Shown piece by piece: positions 17,505-26,358 of a stretch of 32,932 nt of DNA. The translations under genes and the position numbers were made by a program. Positions within the stretch are counted from its first letter, which is position 1. Every line of letters begins with the position of its first letter. The notes under the pieces are model-generated. The model made no database searches, was not told where the DNA came from, and saw nothing but the letters and a program-made list of their open reading frames with translations. Source of the stretch: Oscillatoria sp. HE19RPO (lineage in GTDB: Bacteria; Cyanobacteriota; Cyanobacteriia; Cyanobacteriales; Laspinemataceae); assembly GCF_024220515.1 (NCBI RefSeq), contig NZ_JAMXOT010000091.1, forward strand, positions 1-32,932, written 5' to 3'.

Positions 17505-18761
17505 CTATTTAAGATTTAAAATCACCTCTCGCGCCACCGCTTCCACCACATTAATACTCACCGAATTTCCCAACTGATAATAAGCCCGATCGCCCTTCGG
17601 ATGCAAAATAAACTCATCGGGAAATCCCTGCAACCTCGCCGCCTCCCGGGGAGTAATTCTCCGCACTCGCCCCTGATGATACACCCCCAACCGATTGGCA
17701 TCACTCGCCACCAACGTCACCGCAATTTTTTCAGGATCTAAAAACTTATAAACCTCAAAAGAAAAATTACCCGAAACCGGCTTATATTTCCCCTCCACAA
17801 GTTTCAGATAATTCTTCCCCACCAAAGACCCTAAAATCTCCTCCAACTTCGGAGACTCAAAAAACGTAGCAATTTGCTCCTGACTCAGCAACTTCCCATC
17901 TTGCTCTTTTCCAAACTGACTATTGCGCCGCTTCAGGATAAACCGATTCATCAACTCAATTTCATCCGCACTACATTCCCCACGCAACCCCAACTCCCAA
18001 GAATGAATCGAATTCCCCCCGCGATAGTCAATTAATCGCATCCCATGCAACCGATTCAAATCTCCATCTAATCGCTTCTCTAAAGCCCTAACAAATTCCC
18101 CTGAACAATCATAATGCGACGGCGGATTATCTTCTAAAATATCCGCCACAGTTACCGAGTTCGTAGCCGAATTCCCTAAAGAAAATTGTTGGCGGTGATA
18201 CGAATGAGAATCTTTCGGACCGGGGTCAGAAACTAACCGATAGTTAGGAACAGCATTTAACAATCCCACGAGATAAACCCGCAAACGATTTTGGGGTAAA
18301 TCAAAATTAGCACTATTTAGCACAAAAACATCAAAACTATAGCCTCGAGCTTCCAACTCATGTTGAATTATTTTAATGGTATTTCCCCCATCATTGGTTA
18401 ACAACCCCCGCACATTTTCAAACAAAAACGCTTGAGGTTGATAGGTATCCATTAACCGAGTAATCTCAAAAAATAGGGTTCCTCTCGTATCCCCAAATCC
18501 GGCCTTTTTTCCCGCAGCGGAAAACGACTGACAGGGAAACCCCGCTAATAAAACATCATGAGGCGGCAGCTTTTCCAGAATCCGGATATCACCTTGGGGA
18601 GACTCACCGAAATTTTGTTGATAAACCCAACTAGAATCTGCCTTAATTTCGCAACTCAAAACACAGTGAGTTTTGAAAGCAAGTTTTTCGGCTGCTTTCT
18701 CAAAGCCTAACCTCATGCCACCAATACCCGCAAATAAGTCAACAAAGCGGATAGTTGTCAT
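17505..18761 (-). CDS. DNA (cytosine-5) methyltransferase, apparently solitary
   Basis: A 418-residue C5-cytosine methyltransferase. Motif I is FVDLFAGIGGMRLGFE, motif IV is LLAGFPCQSFSAAGKKAGF with the catalytic Cys, motif VI is FLFENVRGLL, motif VIII is DLPQNRLRVYLVG, and motif X is YQLGNSVSINVV. The target recognition region lies at about 200-360. It methylates one cytosine in a short site that cannot be read from the sequence. No nuclease gene is adjacent: both sides are repeats, then folD and putA. It therefore looks like an orphan methylase or the survivor of an R-M system. Its ATG (18759-18761) lies within GTCATTTG-type repeats, which also supply an AAGGA about ten bases upstream. Confidence 0.93.
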   Translation of the reverse strand: MTTIRFVDLFAGIGGMRLGFEKAAEKLAFKTHCVLSCEIKADSSWVYQQNFGESPQGDIRILEKLPPHDVLLAGFPCQSFSAAGKKAGFGDTRGTLFFEITRLMDTYQPQAFLFENVRGLLTNDGGNTIKIIQHELEARGYSFDVFVLNSANFDLPQNRLRVYLVGLLNAVPNYRLVSDPGPKDSHSYHRQQFSLGNSATNSVTVADILEDNPPSHYDCSGEFVRALEKRLDGDLNRLHGMRLIDYRGGNSIHSWELGLRGECSADEIELMNRFILKRRNSQFGKEQDGKLLSQEQIATFFESPKLEEILGSLVGKNYLKLVEGKYKPVSGNFSFEVYKFLDPEKIAVTLVASDANRLGVYHQGRVRRITPREAARLQGFPDEFILHPKGDRAYYQLGNSVSINVVEAVAREVILNLK

Positions 18762-19041
18762 TTGTCATTTGTCCTTGGTCCTTGGTCATTTGTTGTTTGG
18801 ATTAATGACTATTGACCAATGACCAATGACCAATGACATCGGGTCATTTGTCCTTGGTCATTTGTTGTTTGGATTAATGACTATTGACCAATGACCAATG
18901 ACCAATGACATCGGGTCATTTGTCCTTGGTCATTTGTCCTTTGGATTATTGACCAATGACCAATGACCAATGACCAATGACCAATGACCAATGACTATTG
19001 ACCAATGACCAATGACCAATGACCAATGACCAATGACCCAT
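18759..19041. repeat. Heptad (CAATGAC)n array with a 72-bp higher-order unit
   Basis: The whole interval between the methyltransferase start and the putA stop is repeat DNA. The left part has GTCATTTGTC/CTTGGTC motifs, the opposite-strand form of the right-hand GACCAATGACCAA motifs. A 72-bp unit beginning CTTGGTCATTTGTTG starts at 18781, again at 18853, and partly again at 18925. From about 18947 to 19041 runs a near-pure (CAATGAC) heptamer array interrupted by CTATTGA. These are the short tandemly repeated repetitive (STRR) sequences known in filamentous cyanobacteria. Opposing arms allow large hairpins. No leader or spacers are present, so it is not a CRISPR array. Confidence 0.95.
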
Positions 19042-19052
19042 TACAAACCCGG

Positions 19053-22031
19053 TTAATCTACGCCCTCAATCGGCGCGAATCCTTGCCGCTGGACGTTTTC
19101 ACTCACATGACGGGGTTCTAAAAATTGCAAGAGGTAATCCGGTCCCCCTGCTTTAGAACCCACTCCAGACAGTTTAAATCCACCAAAGGGTTGCCGCGCG
19201 ACGATCGCCCCGGTAATCCCTCGATTAATATAGAGATTCCCCACCTCAAACTCAGCGTAGGCGCGATCAATATGAGAAGGGGTGCGCGAATATAACCCGC
19301 CAGTGAGGGCAAAATTCGTCCCATTGGCAATGGCTAACGCTTCATCGAAATCTTTAGCCCGAATCACCGATAATACGGGACCAAAAATCTCTTCTTGGGC
19401 GATCGCCGCATCGGGTTTCACATGACTAAAAATCGTGGGTCCAATAAAATAGCCGGTTTCTGGAACTTCCATTTCTAGGACTAATTCCGCCTCTGCTTTC
19501 CCTTTAGCAACATAGCCTTGAATGCGATCGCGCGCATTGGCATCAATCACGGGTCCCACTTGGGTACTCGGTTCCTCTGCCACTCCCACATTCAGCGATC
19601 GCGTGGCTGCAACTAACCGATTCACAAAAGTTTCATACACAGGTTCTAACACAATCACCCGCGAACAAGCCGAACATTTCTGTCCACTATATCCAAACGC
19701 CGATTGCACTACCCCCGCCACTGCTGGATCGAGGTCCGCACTTTCATCCACAATCACCGCATTTTTGCCACCCATTTCGGCAATCACCTTTTTCAGGTGT
19801 TTTTGTCCCGGTTGCAAAATCGCCGCTTCTGCATAAATTTGACAGCCGACTTCTTGGGACCCGGTAAACACAATGGTATTCACATCAGGATGTTTCACCA
19901 GATGAGAACCTACGCTTGAACCTTTACAAGGGACATATTGAAAGACTCCCGAGGGAATTCCCGCTTCGACTAAAATCTCTGCAAATTTAGCAGCAATTAC
20001 CGATGAAACTTCCGCCGGTTTTAACAAGGTGCAATTTCCCGCCACTAGGGAAGCAACTGTCATCCCAACGGGAATGGCAAAGGGGAAATTCCAGGGAGAA
20101 ATGACAACGGTAATTCCCCGAGGTTGATAATGATAGCGGTTGGTTTCTCCGGCGACATCGTAATTCACGCCGCTATTGAGTCGTTCCATTTCCGAGGCAT
20201 AATAGCGACAAAAATCAATTCCCTCGGAGATTTCGGCATCACATTCCCGTAAGGGTTTGCCGACTTCTAATACCATCCAAGCGGATAATTCATGGCGGCG
20301 TTGTTCCATTAAATCTCCGGCTTTGCGAAGCAAGTTCGCCCGATCGCCTGCGGGGGTGGTTCGCCATTGGGTTAAGGCGGCTTTTGCAGCGGCGATCGCC
20401 TGATCCGCTTGTTCCACAGACATTAACCCAATTGTGCCAATCACTTCGCTGGGATTGGAGGGATTAACGGAGTTTACGGTATTCGGTGCATTAACGCGAT
20501 CGCCATTAATTAACGGCAAATAAATTTTACCCAATTGTTGACGAACTGAGGCTAATGCGGCTGCTGCTTCTTCCCGTTCTTTAATCTTGGCATAATCGCG
20601 ATCGGGTGCAGCATTGGGTAAGGCTTTGTTATGAATGGCGATCGTCTCATCCCCATCCGGTTGCGGGGGACCAATTAAACTTTCAATCGGGCGATCTTCC
20701 TGACTTTGCCGCACAAATGAACTATTGGCGGTATTTTCCAACAAGCGGCGAATTAGATACGCCATCCCCGGGAGTAAATCCCCATAAGGACAATAAACGC
20801 GCACCCGATATCCTTGTTGTACCAAGGCTTTAGCGAGTTTATCTCCCATGCCGTAAAGCACTTGCATTTCAAAGCGACGGCGCGGGATATTCAGGGTTTG
20901 GGCAATGGCGATCGCATGGGCTTGCGATCGGACATTATGAGACCCGATTGCGGCATACAAATATTCATGATTTTCTAGCAGCAACTCGGTCATTTCTTCA
21001 AAGTTAACATCGGTTGCTGCTTTGTCGTTATAAACAGGCTGCGGCCAATGTTTTTGAATGGCTTTAATGGTTTCCTGGTCCCAATATGCCCCTTTCACCA
21101 GACGCACCGTTACTGGATTTCCCCGTTCTTTGGCCCAGTCAATCAATCCTTGCAAATCTTGTTTGCTATCGCGTAAATAGGCTTGCAAAGTGACTCCAAT
21201 ATCTGTGCGACTGCGGAATTCTTCTTCCATCAGCAATCGCTTAAGAATGGACAGGGTGAGGTCTTTATAATGATACTGTTCCATATCAAAATGGACCGCT
21301 GCACCCACTGCTTGGGCGTGACGCAGGAGGGTACGAATGCGATCGATAACCCGCGCTTCACTGCCCTCCGCATCAATCGGGTCAAATTGGGAATAAAATG
21401 CTGTTAATTTGACAGAAACCTGCACTTGGGGAATAGTTTCCCCATCGGCTTCATCAATTTGAGGAACTTTAGACCATTTTTTAGCAACATCGGTGAGTTG
21501 CGTCATCAAATCTAGGTAGCGTTCCAGATAAGATTGCGCCTCAGCTTCGGTAATCACTGCTTCCCCAAGCAAGTCCATTGTAAAGGACATTTTGTCTTTG
21601 CGAAGACGTTCAATGGTTTTCAGGGCTTGCTTAATGTTTTCCCCGGAAATGTATTTTTGTGCCAGGGTTTCTACGGCAGTGGATACGGTGGTGGCGGCAA
21701 TTTGACCCGGAACTGAGTCGCCTCCACTAAACCCAATTAGTTTTTTGAGGCTGTCAGGGAGTTCGACTTCCTCGACGGTTAAATATTCTTGTAAGTGACG
21801 GGCAATTTCGGGTTTGCTTCGTAAGGCGGGGAGACAGTCAATAAAGCGAAATAGCTGGACCCGTAGACCGGGGTTGCTCATCGCCCAATCGAGTATTTTA
21901 TCATCCCAGCGCATTTGGTCTTGCAATTGGGCGAAAAATGAGCGCTTTTCCTGGGTTGCCGCCAGGAGTTGCTTGGCAATTTCTTGAGTTTTGGCTTCGT
22001 AGGTTCTGTTGTTGGACGCTTGTACTACCAC
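19053..22031 (-). CDS. putA: Bifunctional proline dehydrogenase / P5C dehydrogenase
   Basis: A 992-residue PutA-type enzyme oxidising proline to glutamate in two steps. Residues about 1-470 are the FAD-dependent proline dehydrogenase barrel, with VSVKLTAFYSQ (206-216), VRLVKGAYWDQE (309-320) and the substrate-binding RRLLENTANSSF (428-439). Residues about 500-992 are the NAD-dependent aldehyde dehydrogenase: SPWNFPFAIP, EMGGKNAVIVD, Cys786 in GQKCSAC as nucleophile, and EEIFGPVLSV. There is no N-terminal ribbon-helix-helix domain, so unlike E. coli PutA it should not repress its own gene. It is slightly shorter than the minimalist bifunctional PutA enzymes. It stands alone between the heptad array and a decayed IS. 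Confidence 0.95.
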   Translation of the reverse strand: MVVQASNNRTYEAKTQEIAKQLLAATQEKRSFFAQLQDQMRWDDKILDWAMSNPGLRVQLFRFIDCLPALRSKPEIARHLQEYLTVEEVELPDSLKKLIGFSGGDSVPGQIAATTVSTAVETLAQKYISGENIKQALKTIERLRKDKMSFTMDLLGEAVITEAEAQSYLERYLDLMTQLTDVAKKWSKVPQIDEADGETIPQVQVSVKLTAFYSQFDPIDAEGSEARVIDRIRTLLRHAQAVGAAVHFDMEQYHYKDLTLSILKRLLMEEEFRSRTDIGVTLQAYLRDSKQDLQGLIDWAKERGNPVTVRLVKGAYWDQETIKAIQKHWPQPVYNDKAATDVNFEEMTELLLENHEYLYAAIGSHNVRSQAHAIAIAQTLNIPRRRFEMQVLYGMGDKLAKALVQQGYRVRVYCPYGDLLPGMAYLIRRLLENTANSSFVRQSQEDRPIESLIGPPQPDGDETIAIHNKALPNAAPDRDYAKIKEREEAAAALASVRQQLGKIYLPLINGDRVNAPNTVNSVNPSNPSEVIGTIGLMSVEQADQAIAAAKAALTQWRTTPAGDRANLLRKAGDLMEQRRHELSAWMVLEVGKPLRECDAEISEGIDFCRYYASEMERLNSGVNYDVAGETNRYHYQPRGITVVISPWNFPFAIPVGMTVASLVAGNCTLLKPAEVSSVIAAKFAEILVEAGIPSGVFQYVPCKGSSVGSHLVKHPDVNTIVFTGSQEVGCQIYAEAAILQPGQKHLKKVIAEMGGKNAVIVDESADLDPAVAGVVQSAFGYSGQKCSACSRVIVLEPVYETFVNRLVAATRSLNVGVAEEPSTQVGPVIDANARDRIQGYVAKGKAEAELVLEMEVPETGYFIGPTIFSHVKPDAAIAQEEIFGPVLSVIRAKDFDEALAIANGTNFALTGGLYSRTPSHIDRAYAEFEVGNLYINRGITGAIVARQPFGGFKLSGVGSKAGGPDYLLQFLEPRHVSENVQRQGFAPIEGVD

Positions 22032-22268
22032 GGCTGACTTTACCCTTTTTTGAGGCTACACGACGGGTCAGGTCTCCGACGCGATCGCGCCTTTGACTGC
22101 CAAATTCAATATTATAGCTTTTTTTGAAGTTTTGTTCAAGAATAATTCCAGTTGGAAGATGAAAGTTTCTAGCATTTCTACTCAGGTTACTGAGAAATTT
22201 TAGCTCGATTTAATGCAATAAATAAGTGATAATTGTTGGAAAATAGCACGGACGGATTGCTTCTAGAA

Positions 22269-22299
22269 CTGTCGGGCGATTCGAGAATCGCCCCTACAG
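22269..22299. repeat. Relic of MITE family A core
   Basis: A partial palindrome of the form CTGTCGGGCGATTCGAGAAT followed by CGCCCCTACAG resembles the family-A core with several substitutions. No family-type ends flank it. It lies just outside the IS that begins at 22331. Confidence 0.5.
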
Positions 22300-22672
22300 A
22301 GATTGGGTTCGGTTGGGAAATATGATTAAGTAGGGTTTGCTGAAAAAGTTATAAAAAGCAGGGGGGTAAATGAACAAGAGGCCCATCTTCCTGCACCAAT
22401 AAACATAGCTTTGTCCAAATTTCCCTTCAATTTCGTTGCGAATGCGCTCGTCTTCTTGGGAAAAGTTTTTTAGCTTGAAGGCTGACTTGGGTTCGCGGTC
22501 TCCCTAATGGAGGACCACGCTCGCCTAATTCCTCTTTCTTTACACCAAGCTCGATTGACTCAGGTGCGATAAATTTTATCAGCGTGAACCGATTCCGGGT
22601 AAACTCCCGTCAATTCTTTGTACGCCTCTACTTGACTAATAAAATCTCCACTTTCATTATACTTTTCCCTTC

Positions 22673-22796
22673 TTATACGGAATCCGGTTGGAATCGGTCT
22701 ATCAAAACCCACAGGCTGAAGCCTGGGGCCATACGGACAAAGCCCGCCTGCGCGGGCTCAAAGCGAAAACCGACTTTTACCAACCGGATTTGGTAT
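22673..22796. repeat. MITE family B inside the IS
   Basis: Imperfect terminal inverted repeats: TATACGGAATCCGGTTGG on the left and CCAACCGGATTTGGTATTA on the right. The interior has AGGCTGAAGCCT and AGCCCGCCTGCGCGGGCT hairpins. It interrupts the transposase sequence and abuts the next MITE directly. Confidence 0.65.
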
Positions 22797-22934
22797 TAGA
22801 CCTCTTGCAAAATTCTAAAAAGCCCCCGGTGGAACTAAACATTTATTCCGCTGGCCTCCCCCTTGGGAAGGGGGACGGGAGGGGGATAATCAGGGGGGTT
22901 GGGGGGATCAATCCGTTATTTTGCAAGAGGTCTA
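22797..22934. repeat. MITE family C inside the IS
   Basis: Perfect 17-bp terminal inverted repeats TAGACCTCTTGCAAAAT (22797-22813) and ATTTTGCAAGAGGTCTA (22918-22934) enclose a G+C-rich centre with CCCCCTTGGGAAGGGGG-type hairpins. If the ends are counted from AGACCTC, a 3-bp ATT flank is repeated on both sides. It splits the transposase reading frame just before the C-terminal part. Confidence 0.85.
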
Positions 22935-24067
22935 TTATTTTTCGAGGAATAAATATCCTTCTACACAACTGACTGATAATTTGGCTCCGAATTCCGTAGG
23001 ACTTCCTGATTTACCTCGGACGATTGGACGGACATGAGGTTGTGTTAAACTGACAATCCGATGGTCGATTCTTTTTTGATTATTTGACCACATCAAATCC
23101 TGTTGACGATAAATTCCGACTGAGACTAATAAATTCCTGTATTGCCTTCTGCTTAAGAGTTTTAGACTGGCATTTTGAACGATTAACTTGTCAATATGCG
23201 CCAAATTTAGTTTGATATATTGCAGTTTTTTTTAACGGCTTCTCTCCTTCGTTTTCCCGAGAGTTTCCTATTTTTAGAAAATTTTAAATAATCTTTTCTG
23301 GCCTTTTTTCTGTAATTTCTCTGTTTTTTGTCTAGGTTATCCTTCAAGGATTTATATAAGAGGTCTATGATGCTTTCGGTAGTTTTTCTCGCGCTTATTT
23401 AATAGGTTCACATCCGTGGGGTATTTGATATCCCCTGGGGCAACCGTTACATCCATTAATAGCCCGCCTCTATTTCCTTGTGGTTTTTAGGCTTCTTCTA
23501 ACTTTTTTGTGCTGGGGTTTTCCGGATTAAATTCTAGGCTTTGTTGAACAATTTTGAAATTAATTTTTTGAAGCAGATCCGGACTAATTTTTTGACAAAA
23601 ATGAACCATCATTGAAGGGTCAAAAGGTGCTTCATCTTGATAACTATTTCGTCCAATAAAATACTGTAAATAAGGATTTTATTGGATTTGTTTAACTGCT
23701 GTAATGAGCTTCAATTTTTATTTGATGATTAAAGCGGCCAGGGCTATCCTAAAAGATTTGGCTGGCGCTCCCATGTCTTCTGAGAAATTCTGGGCATATT
23801 CTGCCTCAAAGAAGGACCACGGAATTAGCTTCGACAGAACAATCCACCGATTTTCTTCACACCGCTGCCCTAATGAGGGAAGTTCAAAGGCTTCTTCTGG
23901 TCCCAGAGGGTTTTGTGATTTTCGATACATTTTCCCTTCACCGATGCACAACACTTTCCAATTTTACCGCTTTTTCCTGTATTTTGTGTCCGGGCAAGAC
24001 TTCTACAAGCCTTGTACAGTAAGCTTGTTGCTTTTTTTCAGCAAGCCCTATCTATAATGTTGCTCCT

Positions 24068-24457
24068 TTAAAACGACTCTTCCTTCGAGCGGATAATTTC
24101 CACGGCAATTTGACCGGGAAAATTGGGAATGGGTGGTGAAACTTTGGTGAGGCGAACGCGAATTTTGCTGACGCGATCGCATTCGAGAACCGAACGGCCA
24201 ATCTGCGTTGCCAGATATTCGATTGTATTTACTTTAGACGTTTCGATGCAATTTTGCACCCGCTCGACCACTTGCCGATAATCCAAAGTCTCTTCCAGCA
24301 GATCGCTCTTTCCCACCGCCAATAAATCTACCCACAGGGTCAAATCTACGTCAAACCATTGGCCGAGAAACCGCTCCTCAGCAAAATACCCCGTATAGCC
24401 GTAATACCGCAGCCCCGTTATTTCGAGCGCGTCCATTTTTTCCACAGATTTGTCCAT
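24068..24457 (-). CDS. folB: Dihydroneopterin aldolase
   Basis: A 129-residue FolB converting 7,8-dihydroneopterin to 6-hydroxymethyl-7,8-dihydropterin and glycolaldehyde. Landmarks: LEITGLRYYGYTGYFAEER at the start, LDYRQVVERV, the pterin-binding Glu in TIEYLATQIG, and the catalytic Lys in RLTKVSPPIPNFPGQIAVEI. The start at 24457 has a CAGGA-like element upstream; Met at 24436 (MDALEIT) is an alternative giving 122 residues. It lies 76 bases downstream of folK on the same strand, so the two consecutive steps are probably one transcript. It may feed both folate and the adjacent pterin-like cluster (inference). Confidence 0.94.
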   Translation of the reverse strand: MDKSVEKMDALEITGLRYYGYTGYFAEERFLGQWFDVDLTLWVDLLAVGKSDLLEETLDYRQVVERVQNCIETSKVNTIEYLATQIGRSVLECDRVSKIRVRLTKVSPPIPNFPGQIAVEIIRSKEESF

Positions 24458-24533
24458 TTTATCCTGAATTTTATCACGGTTTCATAGCCGGATTTTAAAA
24501 ATTTCCCCACTTCCCGTCATAAAAGTAGAATTT

Positions 24534-25031
24534 CTAGCTTAATTTCAGGGGTAAGCTGACGCCAGAGCGATCTACTTTTTCAAGCAGTTGAGCGATCGCC
24601 TCTCCCGAAACAGGGTCGATCCAGTTCGGAACAATTTCTGCCAAGGGTACTAAAACAAACGCCCGTTCTCTCATGCGCGGGTGTGGGAGTTGCAATTCGG
24701 ATGTTTCCAGAATTAAATCCCCAAATAAAAGAATATCTAAATCTAAGGTTCGCGGTCCCCAACGTTCTTGACGGATGCGACCAAACTGCCGTTCAATGTT
24801 GAGCAGAACCTTAAGTAGTTCTTGAGGATTGAGCTGTACTTCTAACAGAGCGCAGCCGTTGAAGTAATCGGGTTGTGACGGGCCTATGGGTGCAGTTTTG
24901 TACCAAATTGATCGCTTTTTTAACTCAATTCCCGGAGTGCGATCGAGAATTGCCAGGGCAGATTCTAAGGTAGATCTGGAGTCACCCAAATTACTGCCAA
25001 GGCCGATCGCCGTCATTGTACTCGTTAGCAT
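24534..25031 (-). CDS. folK: 6-hydroxymethyl-dihydropterin pyrophosphokinase (HPPK)
   Basis: A 165-residue HPPK transferring pyrophosphate from ATP to 6-hydroxymethyl-7,8-dihydropterin, giving the electrophile used by dihydropteroate synthase. Landmarks: AIGLGSNLGDS near the start, WYKTAPIGPSQPDYFNG, the catalytic loop region RQERWGPRTLDLDIL with the magnesium aspartates, and LPHPRMRERAFVLVPL. The protein is complete. It precedes folB in a two-gene unit, and its upstream side faces the 2OG-oxygenase gene of the divergent cluster. The last ~250 bases of this gene are duplicated, with divergence, at 32314-32561. Confidence 0.95.
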   Translation of the reverse strand: MLTSTMTAIGLGSNLGDSRSTLESALAILDRTPGIELKKRSIWYKTAPIGPSQPDYFNGCALLEVQLNPQELLKVLLNIERQFGRIRQERWGPRTLDLDILLFGDLILETSELQLPHPRMRERAFVLVPLAEIVPNWIDPVSGEAIAQLLEKVDRSGVSLPLKLS

Positions 25032-25317
25032 GACAAGTTTTCCTCCAATCCGGTGTAGGTTTATCGCTTATAGGACTGATGCAAATTTTCAGATCTAGCA
25101 ATCCGCAATCCTCACGGACAATCGCCCCCCGGGAAAGCGATCGGGTTTAAGCCCTTGACGTAAAAAACGCATACAGCTTTAGGATCTCTAGTATGACTAA
25201 AGCTTAGGGATTTCTCTAGACCAGTTCTCCGGTTTTGACTTCCTGATGCTGCAACAAGTGCTATTTTAGTAGAAGACAACCTGGTTTCCAAAATTTTAAC
25301 TTATATGAACGCAATAA

Positions 25318-26247
25318 TTATTTTAATTCCTTAGCCCTTCCCGCTCCTTCATAGGTTTCCCAAATTGATGCAAAATTTTTCAACATCACTTCTTGAGAAC
25401 TAATTTTTTCCTTTGTGCCCAATGGTTCGATGATAGTCTCAATATTTGGATACACAAAGAAGGGAATTGATATGCGACTAGACCTGGAGTGAGTGTGAAT
25501 CACTTCATGGGGCGTACTGACAAATAAGCCATTCGTCCATAGTTGTAACATATCCCCCAAATTAATGACCAACGCATTTTTCATACAGGCTGCATCTATC
25601 CATTCTTGTTTAGCATGAACTTTCAAAGAAGGTTCGGGAAAGTATTCTTGGATCAAAACAGTAAAAATTCCGTTATCCGTATGTTTTCCGGCTCTCCCAA
25701 ACCCAGCGGGATAATAAATCGTGCGATGAATTAATACCGGATCCGTAAAATATTTCTCGAACCAGTTCGGTTGTAATCCTAAAGCCAAAGCCAACCCTTT
25801 GAGTAATTTAGGGACAACTTTTGTCATAATTTCATTCTGTAGGCGATAGTGAGCGCTGGCAAACCCAGGAGCTATGCCCTCATCAGGCACGAGGGTTGGC
25901 CCGGTAAACGGTCGATCGCAAAGTTCTTTTTCTATACCGAAGTCAAAAACTTCTTTAGGATCGAAACCGACTTCTTGATGCAGAAATTCTCCATATAACG
26001 GGACGTAACCTCTGGAATTTTTTGGATAAACTTTTTGGAGTTCTTGGCGGTAGTTGAGTTTGATTTCTTCCGGGAGTTCAAAAAAAATTCTTGAGGCAGA
26101 AATGGTCTGATTGACGACGGCTGGGGGAACTCCGTGATTAATGAGATAAAAAAAACCATGTTCGTAACAGGCGTCGTATAGTTTCTTAACTTCGCGCTCG
26201 CTCGGTTGAGCTAAATCTGACAGAGAAATTATGGGTAGAGTCTTCAT
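25318..26247 (-). CDS. 2-oxoglutarate/Fe(II) oxygenase, isopenicillin-N-synthase-like
   Basis: A 309-residue non-haem iron oxygenase of the isopenicillin N synthase / plant 2-ODD superfamily. The N-terminal DIOX_N part has LPIISLSDL and YEHGFFYLINHGVP. The double-stranded beta-helix carries the iron ligands His189 and Asp191 in GKHTDNG and His247 in STPHEVIH, and Arg258-x-Ser260 in RSSRISIPFF to bind 2-oxoglutarate. These enzymes hydroxylate, desaturate or cyclise small molecules. The substrate is unknown. It is the last gene of the leftward arm (dehydrogenase, methyltransferase, oxygenase), 111 bases after the methyltransferase, and 286 bases from folK. A late tailoring step on a pterin-like product is my inference. 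Confidence 0.9.
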   Translation of the reverse strand: MKTLPIISLSDLAQPSEREVKKLYDACYEHGFFYLINHGVPPAVVNQTISASRIFFELPEEIKLNYRQELQKVYPKNSRGYVPLYGEFLHQEVGFDPKEVFDFGIEKELCDRPFTGPTLVPDEGIAPGFASAHYRLQNEIMTKVVPKLLKGLALALGLQPNWFEKYFTDPVLIHRTIYYPAGFGRAGKHTDNGIFTVLIQEYFPEPSLKVHAKQEWIDAACMKNALVINLGDMLQLWTNGLFVSTPHEVIHTHSRSSRISIPFFVYPNIETIIEPLGTKEKISSQEVMLKNFASIWETYEGAGRAKELK

Positions 26248-26358
26248 AAATTAGTGGATTCATTTGTTAAATTACGCAATTTTCGGGGTCAAATAAATAT
26301 GGTATAGCGCGTGCGACTTTCTCCATTACCCCAACGTCCATTACAGCTTACCTGTGGA

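Larger units (their letters stand above)
22331..24050 (-). mobile_element. Decayed IS5/IS1182-like insertion sequence
   Basis: The ends are imperfect inverted repeats, TAGGGTTTGCTGAAAAAG at 22331 and the complement of TAGGGCTTGCTGAAAAAAAG ending at 24050. On the minus strand the transposase can be read in broken frames: MYRKSQNPLGPEEAFELP and GAPAKSFRIALAALIIK (N-terminus, 23718-23930), NPYLQYFIGRNSY-like sequence, RQYRNLLVSVGIYRQQ and QPHVRPIVRGKSGSPTEFGA (22935-23204), and EAYKELTGVYPESVH (near 22600). These are the blocks of cyanobacterial IS5/IS1182-type DDE transposases. Several stops and frameshifts plus two internal MITEs show it is dead. Without the MITEs the element is about 1.45 kb. 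Confidence 0.85.

Noticed and set aside
17505-18761. Assigning the cytosine methyltransferase to the CGATCG/HIP1 site
   Set aside because: Cyanobacteria have a methylase for this site, but the recognition domain here cannot be read by eye, so no specificity is claimed.
18759-19041. Possible CRISPR array
   Set aside because: Units are 7 and 72 bp with no unique spacers, no cas genes are nearby, and the pattern matches known cyanobacterial heptad repeats.
23704-24057. 117-codon plus-strand frame
   Set aside because: It is the antisense of the IS transposase N-terminal region, which makes better sense on the minus strand.
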